Assembly: GCA_028281885.1 (NCBI GenBank)
Contig: JANQJA010000006.1
Location: 1 to 52,967 of the forward strand
Direction of reading: 5' to 3'
Length of the DNA: 52,967 bases
From: Pseudomonadales bacterium
GTDB lineage: Bacteria > Pseudomonadota > Gammaproteobacteria > Pseudomonadales > Azotimanducaceae
Position numbers and translations under genes: made by a program. The notes under the pieces were generated by a model, which had not been told where the DNA came from, searched no databases, and saw nothing but the letters and a program-made list of their open reading frames with translations. This document shows, piece by piece, positions 26,273 through 34,823 of this stretch. Within the stretch, counting starts at the first letter, position 1. Each line of letters opens with the position of its first letter.

Positions 26273-28165
26273 TTATTGTCCGATCGCCGCGTCAACGCGA
26301 CGAGCCAAGTCCGCATCATACCACCACGTGTCCGCCCAGGGGACGCGTTCCAGCGGACCAGTATCGAGGCGGCCGAATTTATCCCAATAGACAATCGGCA
26401 CGCCGGGCAAAACGGAGATGGGTACGAAATAGAAGTTCCACATAATAACCCGATCGACGGATTTGACAGCCGCTTCATACAACCCTGGGTCGTTGACCGT
26501 CATCAGCAGGTCTGAGAGAAAGTCAATTGCCGGGTTCTTGATGCCACCGTGGTTGGCGCTGCTGTGAGTGTCTGCGCTCATCGAGTGGTATCGATTGCGC
26601 AGGAGCTGGCCAATGACGCGGAATGTGCCCAGATTGCGATGTGTGGCGTCGAACTGGCGTTGCCGAATCCGGTGGACCCAGTTGGATACCTCCGGGACCC
26701 TGACGGTGGTTTCGATACCGACCTTGTTGAGCTGCTGTATATAAGGCAGCAGTCCGCGGGTCAGGCGATGGGACACCAATACGAAACTGATCTGAAATAC
26801 GTCACCGGTATCCGCATTAACAAGCTTTCCGTCCCGCTGCACCCAGCCGGCCTCTGCGAACAGTTCGATGGCGCGTTCCACGTGCTTTCGATCAATACCA
26901 TAACCGTCATTTTTTGGTGGCTGGTAGGCTTCGGTGAATACGCGTTCCGGCAGTGTGGCACGGAAGGGTTCCAGCAGTTCGACTTCAAGCGGAGAAGGCA
27001 GACCAGTGGCCTCCATGTTGCTCGCGCCCTGGAACATGGACCGGCCACGTTGGTAAAAGTTGAAGTACATCGCCCGGTCGAGAAACTCGAAGTCGAATAA
27101 CAGCCACAGGGCTTCCCGCACGCGGATATCGGCGAAGCGCTTCTTGCGCAGATTCCAGACGATGGGCCATTCAAGCTGTATGGGCCGGCTGGTTTCAAAT
27201 ACCTCGGTCTTGAACAGACCCTGCTCCCGTGCGGGGAAGTTGTACTCCACGAACCAGTTCTTGGGTTCGTCGTCTTCCATCAGGTCGATGAGACCGCCGC
27301 GAACGGACTCGAGCAATATCTGATCGTCCCGAAAGTAATCGTATTTAATGCGCTGAAAGTTGTAGCGGCCTCGGTTGACCGGAACGTCCCAACCCCAGTA
27401 ATCCTCATTACGTTCATAGGTCACGCTCTTGCCCAGTCGATACTCACTGATTTTGTATGGGCCGCTACCCAGTGGCGGTTCGATCATATCCTCGGACAGG
27501 TCGCGTTTTTCCCAATAGTGTTTGGGAACGATGGCAAGGGCGCTGAATGTTCTTGGCACGATAGGATTGGGTCGCGTGGCGTCCTTCATCACCAGCCTGA
27601 CCTCCCATGGGCCGATTTTCTCCGCGTAGGCGACATCGATGAGCTGGACCCTGATCCAGGCCGGGCCTTTTTTCTTCATTTCATCAAAGGTGAACACGAC
27701 ATCGTCCGGCGTGATCGGGGTACCGTCATGCCAGTACGCATTTTCCCGCAGCTTGTAAGCGAACCAGCTCAGGTCTTCGGCGAGGGCAATGCCTTCAGCC
27801 AGCCGGCCGTACTGGCTCGATCTTTCGTCTTCCCCACGCTCCATCAGACTGTCGTAGTAGAAAAAGTTATTGGGATTGATTGAGCTCATCCCGGCAACGT
27901 CACGACCCAGGTCGGTAAATACGTTAAAGGTGTCATAGGTACCCATTCGCGGGAGCCGGAGGGTACCGCCCACAGGGGCCTGCGGGTTTGCCCATTTGAA
28001 GTGTTCGAAATCCGGTGGGTATGTCAGGTCGGTCAGGTAGCCGTAGCCGTGGCTATAGGTAATCCCGGTTGCCTCGGAGGTGAATGCCGGCACCGTATCC
28101 GCCGATGCAACGGATGAAAGCAGCGCCAGAAGCGCCAGGGCAAAGGCTCGGCCGGAGTGCAGCAT
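26273..28165 (-). CDS. Extracellular solute-binding protein, YejA type, second copy
   Basis: This 630-residue periplasmic family 5 binding protein has a Sec signal peptide (LALLALLSSVASA, cleavage about residue 22). Characteristic YejA segments are LTYPPDFEHFKWANP, GTYDTFNVFTDLGRDVAG, HDGTPITPDDVVFTFD and EPPLGSGPYKISEYRLGKS. It captures peptides or related solutes for the YejB-type permease. It begins three bases after the stop of the first YejA-type gene and lacks a strong ribosome site, so translation is probably coupled. The two proteins are clearly paralogous along their full lengths, which points to a tandem duplication. Confidence 0.92.
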   Translation of the reverse strand: MLHSGRAFALALLALLSSVASADTVPAFTSEATGITYSHGYGYLTDLTYPPDFEHFKWANPQAPVGGTLRLPRMGTYDTFNVFTDLGRDVAGMSSINPNNFFYYDSLMERGEDERSSQYGRLAEGIALAEDLSWFAYKLRENAYWHDGTPITPDDVVFTFDEMKKKGPAWIRVQLIDVAYAEKIGPWEVRLVMKDATRPNPIVPRTFSALAIVPKHYWEKRDLSEDMIEPPLGSGPYKISEYRLGKSVTYERNEDYWGWDVPVNRGRYNFQRIKYDYFRDDQILLESVRGGLIDLMEDDEPKNWFVEYNFPAREQGLFKTEVFETSRPIQLEWPIVWNLRKKRFADIRVREALWLLFDFEFLDRAMYFNFYQRGRSMFQGASNMEATGLPSPLEVELLEPFRATLPERVFTEAYQPPKNDGYGIDRKHVERAIELFAEAGWVQRDGKLVNADTGDVFQISFVLVSHRLTRGLLPYIQQLNKVGIETTVRVPEVSNWVHRIRQRQFDATHRNLGTFRVIGQLLRNRYHSMSADTHSSANHGGIKNPAIDFLSDLLMTVNDPGLYEAAVKSVDRVIMWNFYFVPISVLPGVPIVYWDKFGRLDTGPLERVPWADTWWYDADLARRVDAAIGQ

Positions 28166-28168
28166 CTC

Positions 28169-30100
28169 TTATTCGACGGCGACATCGATGCTGCCGTCGA
28201 TCCGGTTAGCCTTTTGCTCGTCATACCACCAGGCGTCGAGCCAGGGAACCCGTTCCATCGGCGGGGTTTCCACCCGACCGAATTTGTCCCAGTAAACGAG
28301 CGGCAATCCGGGCAGGGCAGCCACAGGCAGGTAATAGAAGTTCCACAGGATGACCCGGTCTACTGCCTTGACGGCGGCCTCGTAGGTTGCCTTGTCGGTT
28401 GCACTGATAACCACCTCGGCCAGTTCATCGATAACCGGGTTCTTGATATAGGCCCAGTTGGTGCTGTAGGACATTTCGGCGCTGATGCTGCCGTACCGGT
28501 TTCTGATTGCCTGGCCGATGACGCGATAGGGCACCTCGGTCTTGTGAGTGGCATCGAAGTTTCGAGTCTGAATCCTGTATGACCAGTTTGAAAGCTCAGG
28601 GACACGAATACTGGCATCGATACCAATCGCCTGAAGCTGCTGCTTATAGGGCATCATCTCGCGGGCGATGTAATGAGCGGCGAACAGGAATTCGATTTTG
28701 AACACTTCGCCGGATTCTTCGTTGACGAGTTGCCCGTTCCGCTGCACCCAGCCCGCTTCCGCAAAGAGTTCTATGGCGCGTTCAATGTGATCTCGCTGTA
28801 TGCGGCGGCCACTGTTGACTGACGGCTGATACGCCTGGCCGAACACACGTTCGGGTACCCGGTCACGCCAGGGTTCCAGCAGTTCCAGTTCCCTTTCGTC
28901 GGGTGGGCCCTGGTGCTCCATCTCGATGGCACCCTGGAACATTGATCGGCCGCGATCAAAAAAGTTGTAGTTCATTACGCGATTGATGAACTCAAAATCA
29001 AACAGCAGCCAGAGTGCTTCCCTCACCCTGATATCCTGGAACCGCTCCCGGCGCAGGTTCCAGATAAGCGGCCTCAGCAGACCAACCGGATGAGTGATTT
29101 CCATGACCTCGGTCTTAAACAGCCCGGACCGCCGCGCCGGGAAGTTGTATTCCACATGCCAGTTTTTGGGGTTGGGATCCTCGTGGATATCGACCAGATA
29201 GCCGCGCAATGCCTCGAGTTGCACCTTGTCGTCGCGAAAATAGTCGAATTTGATCCGGTCGAAGCGGAATCGGCCACGGTTTACCGGGACATCCCAGCCC
29301 CAGTAATCCTCATTTTTCTCGTACACGACATAGCGGCCAAGGCGATAGTCGGTAATCTTGTAGGGACCGCTACCCAGGGGCGGCTCTGTCATGTTCTGGG
29401 TGATATCGCGCTGTTCCCAGTAGTGCTTCGGGATGATGGGCAGCACCGCGGCGGAACGGGCGAAGCTGACGTTCTGTACGCCTTCCTTGACCACGTATCT
29501 GACTTCCCGGGGACCGATCTTCTCAACGTGGCTGATATCGGCCAGTACCGAGCGCATCCACGCCGGTCCCTTGGTTCTGAAGGTGTTGATGGAAAAGATG
29601 ACGTCATCGACCGTGATGGGCACGCCGTCATGCCAGTAGGCATTATCGCGCAGCTTGAATGCGAACCAGCTGTAGTCGTCTGCGACCTTGACCCCTTCGG
29701 CGAGACGACCGTACTGACTCAGCGGTTCGTCGTCTGCGACCTCAAGCAGGCGATCATAGTACAGATTCTCGGGATCGAGGGCACCCATGCCGGCGACATC
29801 GCGACCGATATCGACGAAGGTATTAAAGGAATCGTAGGTTCCGAACCGCGGTATTCGAATTTCGCCGCCTTCGGGTGCCTCCGGGTTGGCCCAGTCGAAA
29901 TGGGTAAAATCCGGTGGATACTTCAACTCGTGGAGGTAGGCATAGCCGTGTAGATAGTCCGGGCCGGTGGCGGATTGAATCCGGTTGGCGTCAGCGGCGG
30001 AGCTGATGCTCATGATGAGTGCCGCCAGGACCGGCGTCAGCCGGGACCGAACCGGTACCCTGGCACACAGATTTGCCGTGAATGACATCGATTTGCCCAT
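28169..30100 (-). CDS. Extracellular solute-binding protein, YejA type, first copy
   Basis: This periplasmic binding protein of about 640 residues has an N-terminal basic and hydrophobic export signal (RSRLTPVLAALIMSISSAADA). It shares the family segments LKYPPDFTHFDWANP, GTYDSFNTFVDIGRDVAG and EPPLGSGPYKITDYRLG with the following gene. The start is placed at 30100; an ATG at 30088 is equally possible, and the longer frame to 30196 has no supporting features. It is the first gene of a leftward unit with the second YejA paralogue, YejB and an esterase. It probably binds oligopeptides or a modified peptide. The substrate difference between the two copies is unknown. Confidence 0.9.
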   Translation of the reverse strand: MGKSMSFTANLCARVPVRSRLTPVLAALIMSISSAADANRIQSATGPDYLHGYAYLHELKYPPDFTHFDWANPEAPEGGEIRIPRFGTYDSFNTFVDIGRDVAGMGALDPENLYYDRLLEVADDEPLSQYGRLAEGVKVADDYSWFAFKLRDNAYWHDGVPITVDDVIFSINTFRTKGPAWMRSVLADISHVEKIGPREVRYVVKEGVQNVSFARSAAVLPIIPKHYWEQRDITQNMTEPPLGSGPYKITDYRLGRYVVYEKNEDYWGWDVPVNRGRFRFDRIKFDYFRDDKVQLEALRGYLVDIHEDPNPKNWHVEYNFPARRSGLFKTEVMEITHPVGLLRPLIWNLRRERFQDIRVREALWLLFDFEFINRVMNYNFFDRGRSMFQGAIEMEHQGPPDERELELLEPWRDRVPERVFGQAYQPSVNSGRRIQRDHIERAIELFAEAGWVQRNGQLVNEESGEVFKIEFLFAAHYIAREMMPYKQQLQAIGIDASIRVPELSNWSYRIQTRNFDATHKTEVPYRVIGQAIRNRYGSISAEMSYSTNWAYIKNPVIDELAEVVISATDKATYEAAVKAVDRVILWNFYYLPVAALPGLPLVYWDKFGRVETPPMERVPWLDAWWYDEQKANRIDGSIDVAVE

Positions 30101-30306
30101 GGAGAGGTGATAGCCCGTTTGCGGGGGGAGCGGCAGCAACAGCGAAGATTGTGTCTTAGGTGGACCCTGCCCGACAACTTGCCCGCCGCCGAACATTGAT
30201 AGTATCGTATCCGATTGGGCCCGGCCTGGGCCTTTTCAGCGACAAAAACAGAGAGTTTTCACCTGGCCTGAACCACACCTGGCCTAAGCAAGGAGTTGAG
30301 GGTTCT

Positions 30307-32547
30307 ATGATCGACCCATCGAAATTTAAAGTCATCGGTAAAAGTCCTGCTCGAGAGGATGCATTTGATAAGGTACGAGGCCGGGCGGTGTTTGGTTTTG
30401 ATGTCCAGATAGCCAATGCGATCTATGGCGTCGTACTGCGCAGCCCTCACACTCATGCGCGCATTGTCAGCATTGACAGCTCAGAGGCGGAAAAGATGCC
30501 GGGTGTCTATGCTGTCGTGACCTCAAAAGATTTTCCTGAATTGCGTCCTGGCGGTTTCGGCGACATTGCCAGGGAAAATCTGGCAGATGGCAAGGTGCTT
30601 TTTCATAGTCAGGGCGTGGCCGCGGTGGCGGCAAAGACCGAGGACCTGGCCCGGCAGGCGGCGGCGAAGATCAAGATTGAGTATGAGGCCCTGCCGCATG
30701 TGATGACCATTGATGAGGCGATTGCCGACGACGCGCCCATCCTGCACGAGGGCATTTCCTTTGACGGTTCGGAAGGCAGGAGCAATATTCACGAGAAGAT
30801 CGAGTCCAAGATCGGGGATATTGAAGCCGGCTTTGCCCAGGCAGATGTGGTTCGTGAGCGCACTTATACAACCCCGGTTGTGCATCAGGGCTACATCGAG
30901 CCGACGGCGTGCGCCGCGATCTATTCAGAAGATTCCCAGTCCACGGTCTGGAGCACAACCCAGGGACACCATGCATTGCGTGACATGATTGCGCTGAACT
31001 GTGGTTTGACGTCCCATGAACTCAAGGTGATTCCCACCGAGATTGGTGGTGGTTTTGGCGGTAAGACTGCCGTCTACCTGGAAGCGATTGCGTTGATGCT
31101 GTCGAAGAAGTCCGGCCGCCCGGTCAAGATGCGAATGACCCGTGAAGAGGTGCTGCGCTGTGGTGGTCCGGCAGCGGCCACCAAGATCCGCGTCAAGATC
31201 GGTATCAAGAAAGACGGTTCGATTACGGCCATGCAGGGACACATGCTGTACGACAGTGGTTGTTTCCCTTCGGCCCCGACTGGTGGCGCGGTGCGGTCTA
31301 TCTTTACCGCATACGACTGCCCCAACGTTTATATCGAAGGTTATAGCGTCGTGACCAACAAGGTGCGGGTGCGAGCCTATCGCGGTCCGGGCGCCCCACA
31401 AGCCTGCTATGCGGCTGAGAGCCTGCTGAACGAATTGTGCGACGAAATCGGGATGGATCCGATCGAAGTGCGCCTGAAGAATGCGATTCGTGACAATGCC
31501 AAGAACGTTGCTGGCATCCAGTTCCGCGAACTGGGGCTGGTGGCCTGTCTTGAGGCGGCACGCGACTCAGATCACTACCAGAGCGAGCTCAAGCCAGGCC
31601 AGGGTCGGGCGATCTCCGCAGGCTTCTGGTTCAACGCTGGCGGCTACTCATCTGCGACGATCAATATGCACAAGAACGGGTTTGTGTCGTTGACCACGGG
31701 CTCTGCTGACCTGTCGGGCACCCGAACAGCGCTTGCGCAGATTGCGGCGGAAACGCTGAACGTGCCAATTGAGCATGTTCATGCCGAGGTCGGGGATACT
31801 GACGATGTGGGTAATACGGGGGTTACCGGTGGCAGTCGTACCGTCAATGCCACCGGGCAGGCGGTGCATCAGGCGTCGCTCAATATTATTGACCAGCTCA
31901 AGGAACGTGCGGCTTCAGGCTGGAACGTCCTGCCGACGGACGTGGAGTGGGACAGCGGCAAGGTCATCAATACCAAGAACCCCGATGAAACGCTGACGTT
32001 GAGAGATATCACCCGGGCAGCGCTGCAGACCGGTGGCGCCATCACGGCTGATTCGAGCGTCAACATTGCCGGTGGTCTTGGTCCGAGTTTCGGTGTTCAC
32101 ATCTGTGACGTTGAGGTGGACGAGGAAACCGGCAAGACCCTGGTGACTCGCTACACTGTGATCCAGGATGCTGGCGTTGCTGTTCATCCCCAGTTTGTGG
32201 AAGGGCAGTACCAGGGTGGTGCCGTTCAGGGAATCGGCTGGGCGCTGAACGAAGAGTACATCTATGACGAGAACGGTGTGCTGCAGAATCCGGGCTTTCT
32301 GGACTATCGAATGCCGGTCGCTTCCGACCTGCCGATGATTGAGACCATTGTGGTTCAGGTACCTAACTCGATGCATCCGTTTGGCGTTCGTGGAGTCGGT
32401 GAGGTGCCGATCATTCCGCCGCTGGGTGCAGTGGGTTCGGCCATTGCGAATGCCATCAAGATGCCGGTGGCTGATCTGCCCGCATCGCCGGTCAGGGTGC
32501 TGGGCCTCATTCAGGCAAGGGACGGTTCAGCTTCCGCTGCCGCCTGA
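30307..32547 (+). CDS. Xanthine dehydrogenase-family molybdopterin-binding large subunit, stand-alone
   Basis: This 746-residue cytoplasmic molybdenum hydroxylase subunit has the substrate-channel and cofactor motifs GGGFGGKT (about 245), AYRGPGAPQACYAAES (about 357) and QGIGWALNEEY. The C-terminal GVRGVGEVPIIPP holds the catalytic glutamate of the family. The order is a small N-terminal domain (1-120) followed by the two large Mo-binding domains. No FAD or 2Fe-2S subunit gene lies beside it, so it is encoded alone. The ATG at 30307 is chosen because MIDPSKFKVIGKSPAREDA aligns with the family start and GAGGG precedes it. The substrate is probably a CoA ester or N-heterocycle; this is uncertain. 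Confidence 0.93.
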   Translation: MIDPSKFKVIGKSPAREDAFDKVRGRAVFGFDVQIANAIYGVVLRSPHTHARIVSIDSSEAEKMPGVYAVVTSKDFPELRPGGFGDIARENLADGKVLFHSQGVAAVAAKTEDLARQAAAKIKIEYEALPHVMTIDEAIADDAPILHEGISFDGSEGRSNIHEKIESKIGDIEAGFAQADVVRERTYTTPVVHQGYIEPTACAAIYSEDSQSTVWSTTQGHHALRDMIALNCGLTSHELKVIPTEIGGGFGGKTAVYLEAIALMLSKKSGRPVKMRMTREEVLRCGGPAAATKIRVKIGIKKDGSITAMQGHMLYDSGCFPSAPTGGAVRSIFTAYDCPNVYIEGYSVVTNKVRVRAYRGPGAPQACYAAESLLNELCDEIGMDPIEVRLKNAIRDNAKNVAGIQFRELGLVACLEAARDSDHYQSELKPGQGRAISAGFWFNAGGYSSATINMHKNGFVSLTTGSADLSGTRTALAQIAAETLNVPIEHVHAEVGDTDDVGNTGVTGGSRTVNATGQAVHQASLNIIDQLKERAASGWNVLPTDVEWDSGKVINTKNPDETLTLRDITRAALQTGGAITADSSVNIAGGLGPSFGVHICDVEVDEETGKTLVTRYTVIQDAGVAVHPQFVEGQYQGGAVQGIGWALNEEYIYDENGVLQNPGFLDYRMPVASDLPMIETIVVQVPNSMHPFGVRGVGEVPIIPPLGAVGSAIANAIKMPVADLPASPVRVLGLIQARDGSASAAA

Positions 32548-32570
32548 CCGCATCGACAGAGAAGAGAAAT

Positions 32571-32598
32571 AAAAAAGGCCGCCCTGGGGCGGCCTTTT
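32571..32598 (+). terminator. Rho-independent terminator after the molybdenum hydroxylase gene
   Basis: GGCCGCC (32577-32583) pairs with GGCGGCC (32588-32594) over a CTGG loop, with six A before and four T after. It ends the rightward gene and may also serve the convergent P450 gene. Confidence 0.88.
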
Positions 32599-32633
32599 CG
32601 TTTGCCTGTTACCTGTTATTTGTTGTCTGGTGT

Positions 32634-34004
32634 CTAGGCGGGCAGCGCCACCGGCAGCGAACGGATGCCGTGAACGAAGTTGTTCGCCGCGTACTTGGCT
32701 TCGCCGGTAACTTCGACGTGATCGAAGCGCTTCAGGATTTCTTCCCACAACACCCTCAGCTGCATTTCACCCAGCCGGTTGCCGACGCAGCGGTGAATGC
32801 CATAGCCAAAGGCGGTGTGCTGGCGTGGATTGGCCCGGTCTATGATGAATTCATCCGCGCGTTCGATCATCGACTCGTCCCGGTTGCCCGAGATGTACCA
32901 CATGGCGACTCGATCACCGGCCTGAATTTTCTTGCCGTCGATCTCGGTATCTTCCATGGCCGTGCGGGCCATATGAATGACCGGTGTCTGCCAGCGGATG
33001 ATCTCCGGTACCATCTTGGGCACGAGGTCGTGGTTGGCCTTCAGCTTTGCGTACTGCTCGGGATTCTGGTTCAGCGCCAGCACGCCACCTGAGATTGAGT
33101 TTCGAGTGGTGTCGTTACCACCAACGATCAGCAACAGAATATTGCCAAGGAATTCATCCGGATCCATGTCGTTGGTCGATGGGTCGTGCGCCATCATTGA
33201 AATCAGGTCGAACTGGGGCGGCAGCTTTTTGCGTTCTTCATAGTAAGACTGAAAGTAGTCGCGACACTGGTACAGCTTGACCCAACCTTCCTCTGGAGAA
33301 GTAAACACGTCGGGGTCACTCAGATTGCCGATTGCTTCCGACCATTCGATCAGTTGATGCCGGTCCTCCTGAGGCACACCGAACAGCGTTGCCAGCATGC
33401 GAGCTGTCAGTTCAATCGAGACGGCCGGAACCCAGTCGAATTCTTCGCCTCGCGGCAGGTTATCCAGTATGTCTGCGGCGCGTTCTCGAATCAGCGGTTC
33501 GAGTTCCGCAAGACTCCTGGGCGTGAACAGTGGCGTAAACACCTTGCGCTGTTCATCGTGTTTGGGCGGATCGCTGGCGATGAACATCTTCAGTCCCTTC
33601 TCGGTCTGTCCGCCGGGAAGTCTGGGGGGTGGCGGCTGCCGGGAGGGCGGATTGGTTCGCACGTTGATACCATACGCCGAAGAGAAGATATCGTGGCTTG
33701 AGTCGACCTCCATCATGTCCTTGTACTTGGTGACCGACCAGAAGGGGCCGTGCATGCTGTCTTCATGGAAGTGGACCGGGTCTTCCTCGCGCAGGCGCTT
33801 GAAGTAGTTCCAGTGCGTACCATGCTGATAGAGTGTGGGATGGGTAACATCCAGTTCGTCTAGTGGAATATCGTAGGGATCGTAGAACGGGTCAATTGCG
33901 TGAGCATCGGCGTACATGCGATTGGTCACGCTATAGTCGCCGGCTCTGCGTCGCTCCCTGAGTGCTCGCCGCTCTTCATCGCTGCTGGCAATAAACTGGC
34001 TCAT
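32634..34004 (-). CDS. Cytochrome P450, CYP153 type
   Basis: This 456-residue soluble P450 has the I-helix motif GGNDTTRNSISGG (oxygen activation), the K-helix ETxxR-like region and the heme-ligand loop FGYGIHRCVGNRLGEMQLR, with Cys as axial ligand. The GNRL-EMQLR-LWEE tail after the cysteine is characteristic of CYP153 alkane and fatty acid terminal hydroxylases. It needs a 2Fe-2S ferredoxin and its reductase, neither of which is visible in this window. The N-terminus is about 45 residues longer than in the second P450. The gene diverges from a TetR regulator gene with a palindrome in the gap, so local control is likely. GAGGGA precedes the ATG. Confidence 0.93.
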   Translation of the reverse strand: MSQFIASSDEERRALRERRRAGDYSVTNRMYADAHAIDPFYDPYDIPLDELDVTHPTLYQHGTHWNYFKRLREEDPVHFHEDSMHGPFWSVTKYKDMMEVDSSHDIFSSAYGINVRTNPPSRQPPPPRLPGGQTEKGLKMFIASDPPKHDEQRKVFTPLFTPRSLAELEPLIRERAADILDNLPRGEEFDWVPAVSIELTARMLATLFGVPQEDRHQLIEWSEAIGNLSDPDVFTSPEEGWVKLYQCRDYFQSYYEERKKLPPQFDLISMMAHDPSTNDMDPDEFLGNILLLIVGGNDTTRNSISGGVLALNQNPEQYAKLKANHDLVPKMVPEIIRWQTPVIHMARTAMEDTEIDGKKIQAGDRVAMWYISGNRDESMIERADEFIIDRANPRQHTAFGYGIHRCVGNRLGEMQLRVLWEEILKRFDHVEVTGEAKYAANNFVHGIRSLPVALPA

Positions 34005-34041
34005 GATTCCCTCTTAAATATCGATTGAGAAGATGGTAACT

Positions 34042-34061
34042 TGCTTGCCGATGAGCAAGCA
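34042..34061. promoter_or_regulatory. Inverted repeat in the P450/TetR divergent gap, candidate TetR operator
   Basis: TGCTTGC (34042-34048) is matched by GCAAGCA (34055-34061) with a 6-base centre. It lies 38 bases from the P450 start and 94 from the TetR start. Position and size fit a TetR-dimer operator, but binding is inference. Confidence 0.45.
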
Positions 34062-34154
34062 TAGCGCAGGGGCCGAACAGGAATAAAGTATCGGCGCGCC
34101 TGCGAGCGGGGCACCGCATGAAAAATAATAATGTAGGTCACAGGGGGAGAATGT

Positions 34155-34808
34155 GTGACAACTCAAGCTATCGAAGAACCTGAGCAACAGCGGCGGACCC
34201 AGCAGGAACGGCGCAACGAAGCAGAAAATGCGCTGCTGGATGCGGCCGCTGAGTTGATCTCTGAGCAGGGCATTGTGCAGACCTCCCTGGCCCAGATTGG
34301 TCATCGTGCGGGTTACAGCCGGGGGCTGGTCAATCATCACTTCGGCACCAAGGATGCGCTGATCAATCGGCTGGTCCAGCGCTCGCGAACACGCTTTCTT
34401 GATCAGCTGGACCTGCAGCGGGATGAGCGCGCGCTGGATACGCTGTTTCGTGGTGCTGACGCGTATTTGCAGTTATTTTTCGGTCGGCAAAGATTGCCGG
34501 TACAGCTGGTACTCTGGGGCGCGGCGTTTGCGCCTGCTGCCCCCCATGGGGACTCTGTCGCTGAATCCGAAACAGAGATGATTAACCTGGTCGTTGAGCT
34601 AATCAAGCGTGGCCAGGAGGATGGCTCGATCAGCGGGCAGGTAGACCCGACGGCCTTCGCTTTTGTCTATCAGGGCATGTTGCGTGGCGTCGCTGCAGAG
34701 TTGATTATTCTCGGCGATACGCTCGGCGAAACACGACTTCGTCGCGAAGTTGCAGCTATGATAGAGCGATGTCTGCGGGCCCCTGAGCCGGCAGTACCTG
34801 ACCAATAA
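34155..34808 (+). CDS. TetR-family transcriptional regulator (first)
   Basis: This 217-residue regulator has an N-terminal TetR helix-turn-helix (about 28-75). Its recognition region reads TSLAQIGHRAGYSRGLVNHHFGTKDAL. The C-terminal helical ligand domain has no recognised signature. The start is GTG at 34155, preceded by GGGGGAGA. It faces away from the P450 gene and lies directly before an acyl-CoA synthetase gene (15-base gap). It probably represses one or both in the absence of a fatty acyl-CoA or hydrocarbon-derived ligand. The ligand is inferred from context only. Confidence 0.92.
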   Translation: MTTQAIEEPEQQRRTQQERRNEAENALLDAAAELISEQGIVQTSLAQIGHRAGYSRGLVNHHFGTKDALINRLVQRSRTRFLDQLDLQRDERALDTLFRGADAYLQLFFGRQRLPVQLVLWGAAFAPAAPHGDSVAESETEMINLVVELIKRGQEDGSISGQVDPTAFAFVYQGMLRGVAAELIILGDTLGETRLRREVAAMIERCLRAPEPAVPDQ

Positions 34809-34823
34809 TCTCAAGAGGGTGAC

